Assembly (NCBI RefSeq): GCF_009696275.1
Contig: NZ_VUMI01000024.1
Location: forward strand, 23,323-87,322
Direction: 5' to 3'
Length of the DNA stretch: 64,000 bases
From: Eisenbergiella porci
Lineage (GTDB): Bacteria > Bacillota > Clostridia > Lachnospirales > Lachnospiraceae
The translations under genes and the position numbers were made by a program. Shown in pieces: positions 35,497 through 47,300 of this stretch (positions within the stretch are counted from its first letter, which is position 1; each line of letters starts with the position of its first letter). The notes below the pieces were generated by a model. The model was given only the letters and a program-made list of their open reading frames with translations, made no database searches and was not told where the DNA came from.

Positions 35497-35877
35497 ATGA
35501 AGAATTATACAATTACCGTTAACGGAAACGTATATGATGTAGTAGTAGAAGAAGGCGCTTCCACAGGCGCACCCGCAGCAGCTCCCAAAGCAGCGCCGAA
35601 GGCGGCTCCCAAGGCAGCTCCCGCTGCAGCACCCAAGGCAGCAGCTCCCGCCGGCGCAGCAGGCAGCGTGAAGATTGAAGCCGGCGCAGCAGGAAAAGTA
35701 TTCAGCATTGACGCCAAGGTTGGACAGGCTGTTAAGGCTGGTGATGCTATTGTTACTATTGAAGCAATGAAGATGGAAATCCCTGTTGTTGCTCCTTCTG
35801 ACGGAACCGTGGCAAGTATTGACGTGGCTGTTGGCGATGCCGTTGAAGCAGGCGGTCTGCTTGCAACATTAAACTAA
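35497..35877 (+). CDS. Biotin carboxyl carrier protein
   Basis: A 126-residue biotin/lipoyl attachment protein. The N-terminal strand KNYTITVNGNVYDVVVEE leads to an Ala-Pro-Lys linker of AAPKAAPK-type repeats, then the biotinyl domain with EAMKMEIPV, where Lys is biotinylated, and a final GLLATLN. This is the free-standing equivalent of the C-terminal domain missing from the OadA-like subunit and corresponds to transcarboxylase 1.3S. It swings between the carboxyltransferase subunits and the membrane pump encoded around it. Confidence 0.93.
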   Translation: MKNYTITVNGNVYDVVVEEGASTGAPAAAPKAAPKAAPKAAPAAAPKAAAPAGAAGSVKIEAGAAGKVFSIDAKVGQAVKAGDAIVTIEAMKMEIPVVAPSDGTVASIDVAVGDAVEAGGLLATLN

Positions 35878-35967
35878 TCAGAAGAAGCGGTTTATACCGT
35901 TTTCTACCAAAGCCCATGAAGTCGTGATTTATGAGTTTTGGCTGAAATAACATGGGAGGTCAACAGA

Positions 35968-37119
35968 ATGGATTACATAGTAACCACATTAGACAATCTG
36001 GTGCATCAGACGGCATTCTTCAACCTGACCTGGGGAAACTACCTGATGATCGCAGTAGCTTGTATCTTTCTTTACCTGGCAATTGCCAAGGGTTTTGAGC
36101 CTCTGCTTTTAACTCCGATTGCATTCGGTATGCTGCTTGTTAATATCTATCCTGATATAATGCTGCATGCGGAGGACGCGGCCAACGGAGTGGGCGGACT
36201 GCTCTATTATTTCTACAAACTGGATGAGTGGGCAATCCTGCCATCCCTGATTTTCCTGGGCGTAGGCGCCATGACGGACTTCGGTCCCCTGATTGCAAAC
36301 CCCAAGAGCTTCCTGCTGGGCGCAGCGGCGCAGTTCGGTATCTTCGCAGCCTATTTCGGAGCTATCGGCCTGGGCTTCAATGACAAAGCGGCAGCTGCCA
36401 TCTCTATTATCGGCGGCGCTGACGGCCCTACCTCCATTTTCCTTTGCGGTAAGCTGGGACAGACAACTCTTCTGGGGCCCATTGCGGTAGCGGCATATTC
36501 CTATATGTCCCTGGTTCCCATTATCCAGCCGCCTATTATGAAGCTTCTTACTACAGAGAAGGAAAGAAAAATCAAAATGGAACAGCTTCGTCCCGTATCC
36601 AAGCTGGAAAAGATTCTGTTCCCTATTATCGTTACCATCGTTGTATGTCTGATTCTTCCTACCACAGCGCCTCTTGTTGGTATGCTGATGTTGGGTAACC
36701 TGTTCAGAGAATCCGGCGTTGTAAGACAGCTGACAGACACAGCCTCCAATGCCCTGATGTATATTGTAGTAATCCTGCTGGGAACCTCCGTAGGCGCTAC
36801 AACAAGTGCGGAAGCATTCCTGAATATAGACACCCTGAAAATCGTTGCGCTGGGACTGATTGCGTTTGCGTTTGGTACCGCGGCAGGCGTACTCTTCGGT
36901 AAGCTGATGTGTGTGATAACACACGGCAAGGTGAATCCTCTGATTGGCTCGGCCGGCGTATCCGCAGTGCCCATGGCTGCCAGAGTTTCTCAGAAGGTCG
37001 GCGCCGAAGCGGATCCTACGAACTTCCTGTTGATGCATGCTATGGGACCCAACGTAGCCGGCGTTATCGGTACTGCAGTAGCAGCCGGTACCTTCATGGC
37101 TATCTTCGGAGTATTCTGA
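35968..37119 (+). CDS. Sodium-translocating decarboxylase beta subunit
   Basis: OadB/MmdB family membrane subunit, about 383 residues, which decarboxylates carboxybiotin and exports sodium ions. Some nine to eleven hydrophobic segments are visible. The sodium-site signatures are present: [12 protein letters not shown], and [19 protein letters not shown] near the C-terminal end. ATG 35968 follows GGGAGGTC. An in-frame start at 35938 has no ribosome site. The signature match to the family is strong, and its neighbours supply the carboxyltransferases and biotin carrier. Confidence 0.95.
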   Translation: MDYIVTTLDNLVHQTAFFNLTWGNYLMIAVACIFLYLAIAKGFEPLLLTPIAFGMLLVNIYPDIMLHAEDAANGVGGLLYYFYKLDEWAILPSLIFLGVGAMTDFGPLIANPKSFLLGAAAQFGIFAAYFGAIGLGFNDKAAAAISIIGGADGPTSIFLCGKLGQTTLLGPIAVAAYSYMSLVPIIQPPIMKLLTTEKERKIKMEQLRPVSKLEKILFPIIVTIVVCLILPTTAPLVGMLMLGNLFRESGVVRQLTDTASNALMYIVVILLGTSVGATTSAEAFLNIDTLKIVALGLIAFAFGTAAGVLFGKLMCVITHGKVNPLIGSAGVSAVPMAARVSQKVGAEADPTNFLLMHAMGPNVAGVIGTAVAAGTFMAIFGVF

Positions 37120-37232
37120 TCGGAGCCGCCTTTGCAGTTCAGTCTGCCCGGCAGGTAAGCGGGGGAGGCTGAACGGTAACGGACAGTCTTTCAGATTACT
37201 ACACTTTATTAGAAATTTAGGAGGAAAAGGAA

Positions 37233-38639
37233 ATGTCAGACCCGAAACCCATTAAAATTATGGAAACCGTATTACGTGACGCACATCAGTCTCTGATTGC
37301 CACCAGAATGCCTACCGAATTTATGCTTCCCATTGCTGAGAAGATGGACAAGGTTGGCTATGAGGCAGTAGAGTGCTGGGGCGGCGCTACTTTTGATGCA
37401 TCCATGCGTTTCTTACATGAAGATCCGTGGGAAAGACTGAGAAAGTTAAGGGCAGCTTTCAAGAACACAAAGCTGCAGATGCTGTTAAGAGGACAGAATA
37501 TTCTTGGATATCGTCATTATGCTGATGATGTGGTTGAGTACTTCGTACAGAAATCCATCGCAAACGGTATTGACGTTATCAGAATTTTTGACTGTCTGAA
37601 CGACCTGCGCAACCTGGAATGCTCCGTAAAAGCCTGCAATAAGGAAGGCGGACATGCGCAGGTAGCTCTGGCTTATACATTGGGCGATGCCTACACTATG
37701 GAATACTGGATGAACATTGCCAAAGAAATTGAGAACATGGGTGCAAACTCCATTTGTATCAAGGATATGGCGGGACTTCTGGTTCCTTATGAAGCAGACA
37801 GACTGATCCGTTCCATGAAATCCGCTACCAAGCTGCCGATTCAGCTGCATACCCACTATACCTCAGGTGTTGCCAGCATGACATATCTGAAGGCTGTGGA
37901 AGCGGGCGTTGATATTATCGACTGTGCAATTTCCCCGTTCGCACTGGGAACCTCCCAGCCTGCAACAGAGGTTATGGTTGAAACCTTCCGCGGAACTCCT
38001 TATGATACAGGATATGATCAGGCTCTGCTTGCTGAAATCGCTGATTACTTCAGACCTTACAGAGAAGAGTGCCTGAAGACCGGCCTGATGGATCCCAAGG
38101 TTCTCGGCGTTAACATTAAGACTCTTATGTATCAGGTACCCGGCGGTATGCTTTCCAACATGGTTAGCCAGCTGAAGGAACAGAACGCAAGCGACAAGTA
38201 TGATGCAGTGCTTCAGGAAATCCCCAGAGTCCGTAAGGATCTTGGTGAGCCGCCGCTTGTTACTCCTTCCTCCCAGATCGTTGGTACTCAGGCTGTATTC
38301 AACGTTCTGATGGGTGAGAGATATAAAATGGCTACCGATCAGACCAAGGATCTGCTTGCCGGCAAATACGGTGTAACTGTTAAACCTTTCAATCCGGAGG
38401 TTCAGAAGAAGGTTATCGGAGACAGGGAAGTTATTACCTGCCGTCCTGCAGACCTGCTTCCTAACGAGCTGGACAAGATTGAATCTGAAATGAAGGAATG
38501 GAAACAGCAGGATGAGGACGTACTGAGCTATGCTCTGTTCCCTCAGGTTGCCATGGACTTCTTCAAATACCGTCAGGCGCAGCAGGAGAAGGTTGATATG
38601 ACTCAGGCTGACACCAAGAACGGCGCTTATCCGGCATAA
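37233..38639 (+). CDS. Oxaloacetate decarboxylase/pyruvate carboxylase type carboxyltransferase (5S-like)
   Basis: A 468-residue TIM-barrel carboxyltransferase of the OadA/PycB/transcarboxylase-5S family. It begins KIMETVLRDAHQSLIATRM with the metal Asp, then EAVECWGGATFDASMRFL, KDMAGLLVPYEA with the carbamylated-lysine region, and LHTHYTSGVASM with metal-binding His residues. The full-length OadA adds a C-terminal biotinyl domain, which is missing here and is supplied by the separate carrier gene. AGGAGG lies at the start. It is the last gene of the operon. Confidence 0.93.
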   Translation: MSDPKPIKIMETVLRDAHQSLIATRMPTEFMLPIAEKMDKVGYEAVECWGGATFDASMRFLHEDPWERLRKLRAAFKNTKLQMLLRGQNILGYRHYADDVVEYFVQKSIANGIDVIRIFDCLNDLRNLECSVKACNKEGGHAQVALAYTLGDAYTMEYWMNIAKEIENMGANSICIKDMAGLLVPYEADRLIRSMKSATKLPIQLHTHYTSGVASMTYLKAVEAGVDIIDCAISPFALGTSQPATEVMVETFRGTPYDTGYDQALLAEIADYFRPYREECLKTGLMDPKVLGVNIKTLMYQVPGGMLSNMVSQLKEQNASDKYDAVLQEIPRVRKDLGEPPLVTPSSQIVGTQAVFNVLMGERYKMATDQTKDLLAGKYGVTVKPFNPEVQKKVIGDREVITCRPADLLPNELDKIESEMKEWKQQDEDVLSYALFPQVAMDFFKYRQAQQEKVDMTQADTKNGAYPA

Positions 38640-38667
38640 GCAAAGCAACAGGACAGATATGATAGTG

Positions 38668-38697
38668 ACAGGCGGACATCTGCAGGTGCCCGCCTGT
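38668..38697 (+). terminator. Hairpin after the decarboxylase operon
   Basis: ACAGGCGG (38668-38675) and CCGCCTGT (38690-38697) form a perfect 8-bp stem. Only a short T-rich stretch follows, so termination may be weak and the next gene could be co-transcribed. Confidence 0.5.
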
Positions 38698-38748
38698 TGT
38701 CTATCAGCCGCTGGAAACGCGGTGTCCGGGAAAGGAAGGCAACGAATA

Positions 38749-39192
38749 ATGACAGAAACAAAGGATTATATAAGAAAAGTACAATATTATGAGACTGACA
38801 GAATGGGAATTGTCCATCATTCCAACTATATCCGGTGGATGGAAGAGGCCAGGACGGATGTGCTGGAGCAGATTGGACTTCCTTATGACAAGATTGAGAG
38901 AGCGGGGATTCTGATACCGGTTCTGGGCGTATCCTGTGATTACCGTATTTCCTTCCGGTATTCTGAAGTTTTCAGGGTAAAGGTTATTCCGGAGAAGTTC
39001 AATGGAATCAAAATGAGCCTGCGGTACGAAATATATGGGCAGGAGGATGGAAAGCTCCATGCAGCGGGGGAGACAAGCCATTGCTTCCTGGACAGGAAAA
39101 TGAAACCGGTCCATATGAAGAGGGATTATCCTGAAATCTACAGCAGACTGACGGAGTACATGGGAGTGAAGAAAGAGGAAGAAAGCCTCTAA
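38749..39192 (+). CDS. Acyl-CoA thioesterase, 4HBT (YbgC-like) family
   Basis: A 147-residue hotdog-fold thioesterase. The signature YYETDRMGIVHHSNYIRWMEEAR contains the catalytic Asp in the ETDRMG segment and the helix that follows. The rest, with LIPVLGVSCDYRISFRYSE and FLDRKMKPVHM, fits. It probably hydrolyses a short or aromatic acyl-CoA in the cytoplasm. I start at ATG 38749, which gives the family N-terminus; a longer frame from 38659 overlaps the hairpin. It is convergent with the AraC gene, with a four-base overlap of the two ends. Confidence 0.88.
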   Translation: MTETKDYIRKVQYYETDRMGIVHHSNYIRWMEEARTDVLEQIGLPYDKIERAGILIPVLGVSCDYRISFRYSEVFRVKVIPEKFNGIKMSLRYEIYGQEDGKLHAAGETSHCFLDRKMKPVHMKRDYPEIYSRLTEYMGVKKEEESL

Positions 39193-39962
39193 CGCATTTT
39201 CCCGTATTCCCGGGGAGCGCAGCCGCAGTATTTTTTGAAGTATCTTGTAAAATGCTGCAGGTTGCAAAAACCGCATAGACGCGCTACTTCTTTGACCTGC
39301 AGGGCTTCGTTGCTCAGCAGGTTTTTTGCTTTTTCCAACCGGACCTGAAGAAGGTCATTCTTGGGCGTAGTGGAAAAGAACTGGCGGTAGTAGACATAGA
39401 ACTGGCTCTTTTCCATATTGACGGCCTGGCAGAGGCGTTCCATGGTCCAGCCCTCCTGGCAGTCGGACAGCATTTGCAGACGCAGGCTCTGGAAGGCAGG
39501 ATAGAGATTCCCTGTATCCTCGCTGCGTACCGCGGAGCTGGTCAGAGTACGGGAGATGCAGATAAACAGCTGGGTGATCAGCGTATGGATGTATTCTTCC
39601 CGGAAGTCCGCCGTGGAAAAGTATTCCTGCTGGAGATCTCGGATGAAGGAATCAATCTCCATATAGTTGGCAGGATAAAATATGGTATTTGCCGGGATGC
39701 CGAAACGGAGGCAGGGATTGGTGTCGGAAGAAAAGTGCAGATAGCTGTTGCAGAAACGTTTTACAGCCTGATAATGCTGGGGCGTCTGCAGGGTGTAAAG
39801 AATACATGCATTTTCCTTGGTGATATGCAGCTTGTCCTCCAGATATACCTTCATTGGAGTTTTCAGGAGAAGAAAAAGGTAATCGCCGCTGCCTGATGGC
39901 CTGCAGATCCGGTCATAGTCCTGATTGAAACGGTTGTATTCACAGAAATTGAGAGTCATCAT
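39189..39962 (-). CDS. AraC family transcriptional regulator
   Basis: A 257-residue regulator with an N-terminal ligand-sensing part (cupin-like; YLFLLLKTPMKVYLEDKLH) and a C-terminal double helix-turn-helix. The second one is clear in LQVKEVARLCGFCNLQHFTR and YFKKYCGCAPREYGK. It is divergent from the arabinofuranosidase gene across a 179-bp gap, so it most likely controls that gene in response to a sugar such as arabinose or an arabino-oligosaccharide, and perhaps itself. The start was set at the first ATG. Its C-terminal end overlaps the thioesterase end by four bases. Confidence 0.88.
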   Translation of the reverse strand: MMTLNFCEYNRFNQDYDRICRPSGSGDYLFLLLKTPMKVYLEDKLHITKENACILYTLQTPQHYQAVKRFCNSYLHFSSDTNPCLRFGIPANTIFYPANYMEIDSFIRDLQQEYFSTADFREEYIHTLITQLFICISRTLTSSAVRSEDTGNLYPAFQSLRLQMLSDCQEGWTMERLCQAVNMEKSQFYVYYRQFFSTTPKNDLLQVRLEKAKNLLSNEALQVKEVARLCGFCNLQHFTRYFKKYCGCAPREYGKMR

Positions 39963-40018
39963 GACAATTTACTCCTCAAAGGGTTTTTCAGGAATCGGGG
40001 GTTCCGGATTGAGCATAG

Positions 40019-41644
<1,626 letters not shown>

Positions 41645-41667
41645 GAATTGTAAGCATTGAATTTCAG

Positions 41668-41702
41668 AAAGCGCTTTCCCCGAAAAGGGAAGGCGCTTTT
41701 TA
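41668..41702 (+). terminator. Intrinsic terminator of the arabinofuranosidase gene
   Basis: AAAGCGCTTTCCC (41668-41680) pairs with GGGAAGGCGCTTTTT (one mismatch region). The right arm runs into T residues. Confidence 0.85.
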
Positions 41703-41852
41703 TGGTATTTCAGGGGAAAAGCCGGCGCTTTTGGACACTTGGAGAGAATTGGGTAAAAAAGAATGCGGAATCCAGCTTGCCAATAATCGGTGAGGGGACT
41801 ATAATTGCCTCTTGTGAAAGTGACTTAAAGTATATGACAAGAGGTGTCTTCG

Positions 41853-44396
41853 ATGGAAGAGAAAAGAGAAAAAGGGAATTTCTGGTTGACGGTGGCTACA
41901 TTTATTGTCAACAAACGTAAAGCCATTTATGTGCTCTTTTTTATTGCGATTATTTACAGCGTGGTTTCTGTCAATAAGGTTTCGGTGAATCAGGATATTA
42001 CCAAATATCTGCCGGCGGACAGTGAGACCAACCGGGGGCTGAATCTGATGGAGGAGCAGTTTTTGACCTATGGCAGCGCCAGGGTGATGGTGTCCAATAT
42101 TACATATACGGATGCTCAAAAGCTGGTGGATGAGCTGGAAGCGGTCAAGGGCGTGAAGGAAGTGGCTTTTGACGATTCCGAGGATCATTACACGGGGACC
42201 AATGCTCTTTATGACATTACTTTTTCCGGAGAGGAAGAGGAGCAGGTAAGCAAGGATGCCATGAACGCGGTCAGGGAAACGCTGGCGGACTACGATACCT
42301 ATGTGTCTACGGAGGTCGGGGCGGAAGAGGAAACGAGCAAAGCCCTGGCAAAGGACATGAATCTGATCCTGGTGCTGGCCGTCATTATAATCGTTGCGGT
42401 GCTGCTGCTTTCCACAAAAGCATATATGGAAATTCCGGTGCTGCTGATTACCTTTGGCGTGGCAGCCATACTGAACAAGGGGACCAACTACTGGCTGGGG
42501 ACCATCTCCAGCGTCACCGATTCCATTGCGGTGGTGCTGCAGCTGGCGCTGGCGATTGACTATGCCATTATCCTGTGCGACCGTTTTATGGAGGAGCACG
42601 AGACGATGGATGCGGAAAGCGCCGTAAAGGTGGCGTTGTCCAAGGCCATACCGGAAATCAGCGCTTCCTCGCTGACCACCATTTCAGGTATGGTGGCCAT
42701 GATGTTCATGCAGTTCAGGCTGGGCTATGACATGGGTATTGTGCTGGTGAAGGCGATTATTTTCAGCCTGGTTTCCGTATTCCTGCTGATGCCCGGCATC
42801 CTGCTGCTTTTTGCCAAAGGGATCGATAACTCCCATCACAGGTGCTATGTCCCTAACATAACGTTTGCAGGGAAACTGGCGAATAAGACAAAATACATCA
42901 TACCGCCGCTGTTTGTGCTGGTGCTTGTATTTGCTTTTCTCAAATCCAGCGGGTGCGAATACATCTATGATACCAGCTCCGTGGAGAGCGCGAAAAAAAG
43001 TGAGTCAAAAATCGCCAAGGAGAAGATAGAGGGAGCCTTCGGGACCTCCAATCAGCTGGTGGTTATGGTTCCCAGGGGAAATTATGAGGCGGAGGAAAAG
43101 ACGCTGAAGGAAATAGAGAAGCTGGATTATGTGGACAGTGCCCTGGGGCTGGCCAATGTGTCCATCAATGATGATTATGTGCTCACGGATAAGATTTCGC
43201 CCAGGGATTTTTCGGAGCTTGCGGATTTGGATATTGAGATTGTCAGGCTTCTTTATGTGGCCTACGCTTATAACCAGGAGCAGTACGGACCTGTTTTTAC
43301 GGGAATTGATGAGTATGATGTCCCGATTATCGACATGTTCCTGTTCCTGTATGATCAGTATGAGCAGGGATATGTGACGCTGGATGATGAAATGGATAAA
43401 AACCTGAATGAGCTGTATGATACGCTGCATGATGCCAAGCAGCAGCTGCAGGGAGAGGATTACAGCCGCTTTGTACTGTCTCTCCGGCTGCCGGTGGAGG
43501 GGGAAGAGACTTATGCGGCGATGGATGAGATCAGAGGAATCTGCAGGCGGTTTTATCCTGGGAAGGATGTGATCCTGGTGGGAAATTCCACCAGTGATCA
43601 TGATCTGATGTCCTCTTTTGGCTCCGATAACCTGATTATCAGCATCCTGACGGCGCTGTTTGTCATGATAATCCTATTCTTTACCTTCCAGTCCGCGGGA
43701 CTTCCCGTACTGCTGGTTTTGACGATCCAGGGTAGTATCTGGATTAACTTCTCCGTTCCGGCTTTGTCGGGGGAGCCTGTATTTTTTATCGCGTACCTGA
43801 TTGTATCCGCAATCCAGATGGGCGCGACCATTGATTATGCCATCGTTATTTCCAACCGGTATCTGCAGCTGAAGCAGCTGATGCCGATAAAGGAGGCAAT
43901 TGTGGAGACACTGAACCAGTCCTTTCCCACAATTTTTACGTCCGGCTCCATCCTGACCTGCGCGGGCTTCCTGATCGGCAGGATCGCCTCCGATGCCACC
44001 GTGGCTTCCATTGGTATTGCGCTGGGACGGGGAACGTTGATTTCCATTATCCTGGTACTGTTCGTGCTGCCGCAGATATTGCTGTTCGGCGACTATATTA
44101 TTGAAAAGACGGCTCTTACCATAAATCTGTCCAAGTACAATGCCAGGGAAATCGGCGGAAGAATGTCGGTTACAGGGCATGTGAGGGGCTACATTCAGGG
44201 CGAAATCGATGCGGATATCAAGGGCAGCTTCCAGGGTAAAATGAATGCATCCCTGGAAACCTGGGTGCCCGGAAAGCAGACGAATATTGACATGCTTGAT
44301 GGCGGAGGACAGGATGGCGGTACTTCGGAAGATACCGTTTTTCCGGAAGGCTGCGGGGCAGCGGAAGCTGCCGGGAAAGGAGGAGATGAGGAATGA
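41853..44396 (+). CDS. RND/MMPL superfamily transporter
   Basis: About 847 residues with the MMPL layout: one TM, a large extracellular domain, five TMs, then the same arrangement repeated, giving about 12 membrane helices. The first half has LALAIDYAIILCDRFMEEHE and the second AIQMGATIDYAIVISNRYLQL, the characteristic Asp-Tyr pairs of the proton relay. A C-terminal cytoplasmic tail of about 100 residues with GYIQGEIDADIKGSFQGKM ends the protein. GAGGTG lies in front of ATG 41853. The stop overlaps the start of the following surface-protein gene by four bases (ATGA), so the pair is probably translated together. Cargo may be a lipid, a drug or a surface polymer. Confidence 0.85.
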   Translation: MEEKREKGNFWLTVATFIVNKRKAIYVLFFIAIIYSVVSVNKVSVNQDITKYLPADSETNRGLNLMEEQFLTYGSARVMVSNITYTDAQKLVDELEAVKGVKEVAFDDSEDHYTGTNALYDITFSGEEEEQVSKDAMNAVRETLADYDTYVSTEVGAEEETSKALAKDMNLILVLAVIIIVAVLLLSTKAYMEIPVLLITFGVAAILNKGTNYWLGTISSVTDSIAVVLQLALAIDYAIILCDRFMEEHETMDAESAVKVALSKAIPEISASSLTTISGMVAMMFMQFRLGYDMGIVLVKAIIFSLVSVFLLMPGILLLFAKGIDNSHHRCYVPNITFAGKLANKTKYIIPPLFVLVLVFAFLKSSGCEYIYDTSSVESAKKSESKIAKEKIEGAFGTSNQLVVMVPRGNYEAEEKTLKEIEKLDYVDSALGLANVSINDDYVLTDKISPRDFSELADLDIEIVRLLYVAYAYNQEQYGPVFTGIDEYDVPIIDMFLFLYDQYEQGYVTLDDEMDKNLNELYDTLHDAKQQLQGEDYSRFVLSLRLPVEGEETYAAMDEIRGICRRFYPGKDVILVGNSTSDHDLMSSFGSDNLIISILTALFVMIILFFTFQSAGLPVLLVLTIQGSIWINFSVPALSGEPVFFIAYLIVSAIQMGATIDYAIVISNRYLQLKQLMPIKEAIVETLNQSFPTIFTSGSILTCAGFLIGRIASDATVASIGIALGRGTLISIILVLFVLPQILLFGDYIIEKTALTINLSKYNAREIGGRMSVTGHVRGYIQGEIDADIKGSFQGKMNASLETWVPGKQTNIDMLDGGGQDGGTSEDTVFPEGCGAAEAAGKGGDEE

Positions 44397-47300
44397 AAGC
44401 AAAAGCATATATGAAAAAAACCGCGCTGACTTTTCTGCTGGCCCTTTCTCTCTTTGCCTCCGAAACGGGCAGATGCATGGCGGCAGAGCAAGGCAGCACG
44501 GGAAAGCATGAAAATGATGCAGCGGAAACAGGTGCAGCGGAAACAGAAACTGCTGTGCAGGGAACAGAAGGTGTGGACAGCATCGAAATATCCAATGTTC
44601 AGGAGCTTGAAAGCTTTGCACAGGAATGCAGGAATGACTGGTATAGTTACGGGAAGGTCTTTTCCCTGACTGCAGACATTGATTTGACAGGGACGGATTT
44701 TCAGGGAATACCATATTTTAACGGGACGCTGAAAGGAAACGGGCATACCATATCCGGGTTCTCACTTTCCAGGAAAGGTTCCGATTATGGGTTTTTCCGC
44801 TATCTTGGGAAAAATGCGGTGGTTGAAGAACTGATTGTGGAAGGGACTGTGCGGATGGACGGCAGCGCGGAAAATGTGGGCGGCCTGGCAGGTATGAATT
44901 TCGGCATGCTGTCTGGCTGTTCCTTTCATGGCACAGTATCCGCATCCAAATCAGTCGGCGGAGTCGTAGGCTATAATAAAGCGGACGGGAAGGTGGTGGG
45001 ATGCAGCGCATCCGGCACGGTTACGGCCACCAACGGCACCGGCGGTATATGTGGTGAAAATAAAGGGCTGCTTAAGGACTGCGTAAGCGAATGTGTGGTG
45101 AATGGAGAGGATTTGAAGCCGACTCTGGATTTGGATGGCGTGGATTTGGGAAGCCTGAATCTGACGCAGAATGTGGTTACCAGAAATGACAGCGGCGGAA
45201 TTGCAGGGATCACCTCCGGGACTGTCACAGGCTGTATTAACCGCGGCCCGGTGGGGTATGCGCATGTGGGCTACAACGTGGGAGGCATTGCCGGAAGACA
45301 GAGCGGAACCATTATTGAATGTGAAAATGAAGGGGAGATTCTGGGACGTAAGGACGTGGGCGGTATTGCCGGCCAGGCTGAGCCTTATATGGAATCCGAA
45401 TATTTGTCGGACCGTCTGGAAAAGCTGCAGGATGATCTGGGGACTATGAATCGTCTGGTGATACAGATGTCGGATGCTCTCAGCCAGACCTCCAGTGATG
45501 CCAGCGAGTATACAAAGGCGCTCCAGAAGCAGTATGAGGATACGATTGACAGCCTGAACCGGGAAGTGAATTCACTCCGTGATACGATTTCCGAGGATCA
45601 TCAGGAAACAAGGGACTATATCGACAGTATCAGCAGTGCGCTGGACAACATCGGAAATCTGGGAAATGATACGGTAAAACGACTGGTGGATGGTGTCCGC
45701 AGTGACATCAATAACGCTATGGATACGGTCAACGGCGTTGTCGATGATGTGAAGAATGAGATTGATAAGATTAAGCCGGTTATCCCTGATAAGGGTGAGG
45801 ATGGCAAGGGCGATACGGATCCTGCGGAGACACCTTCTGAGGATGAGTCGGAAAGCGGGGGGGATAATAAGAACCATTCCGGCGGCAGCGGAGGAAATGG
45901 TTCCGATGGCAACGGCGGTTCGGGGAACCAGGGCGGCAGCGGAGCCGGCGGAAGCGGAAGTGCAGGCGAAAGCGGATCCGAAGGAAGCAGTAGTGCGGGC
46001 GGAAGCGGATCTGAAGGAAGCGGCTCTTCCGGCGGGAATGGAAGTACGGACGGCGGCAGCGGTATGGAAAGCAATTCCGGCGGCGGTTCTTCGGACAGCG
46101 GTTCCTCCGGAAAGGCGGAAAACCGTGAAAGCGGCAGTTCTGGTGGAAAGGACAGCGGAAAAACAGAGGAAGCAGGCGTGCAAGGGGCGGACAGCGCACG
46201 GGCTTCTGTGCAGAAAAGACAGAATGATGCGGCAGTATATGGTGTAAGGGCGCTCTTGGGACGAAATCAGGTCCGGGAGCTTACTGCGACAGGAGAAGAG
46301 GGGGCATTTATCAGCTGTACTGTTGTTGGCGGGACGGATGATGCTTCCCTAAATGGCGGCAGTGATGCAGGAGATAATTCCGATGCAAATCCGGGCGATG
46401 AAGGCGGGAATATAACCGATGGCAAGGATGAAATCAAAGATGAGATCAAGGATCAAATCGATGACATCAAGGATAAAACCGACAAGAAAAAAGGTGAGCT
46501 GAAGAAGCCGGAGCCTGATCCGGAGATAGAATCCAACCTGAATAAAATGAAGGACGAAATATCCTCCATCTCCGGGAATATGAAAAATATGCAGAACACT
46601 ATTTCCACCACAGGGGATTCGGTATCTGATGCTGCGGACAATATTTCCAATGAACTGACGGATCAGAGCAAGCTTTCAGGGGATACGATTGACAGCCTGA
46701 CCGATTCCATTGACGGCGGCATCCAGAGTCTGACGGACAGCATGAAGGGCCTGATGAATACACAGCAGCGGATTACGGATTCCATGAATGCGGATCTGAA
46801 CATCCTGATGGGAAACGGCGATCCCCTGCTGGATATTTCCTCCGGAAATGTGACGGAAAAGACGCTGGGAGTTATTTATGGCTGTACGAATAACGGGTCT
46901 GTGGACGCGGATATTAACCCCGGCGGTATTGCAGGGACCATGAATGTGGAATATGACTTTGATCCGGAGCTGGATCTGGATTTATCCAAGCTGACGGATG
47001 TGGCGGTACGCTCCACCACCAATGATGTGGTGATTCACTGTATAAATTACGGGAAAATAAATGCAAAGAAAAATAACTGCGGCGGCATTGCAGGCAGCGA
47101 GGAGCTGGGCCTGATCTACGACTGTGAAAATTACGGCGACATCAGTGCGGAAAGCGGAAAGAAGTTGGGCGGAATCGCCGGTGTCAGCACCAGCACCATC
47201 AATAAAAGCTATTCCTTCTGCAATATCAGCGGAGTGGATTATCTGGGCGGCATCGCGGGAGACGGCTATAACATCAGCGGCTGTGCGTCAATGTGCACTC

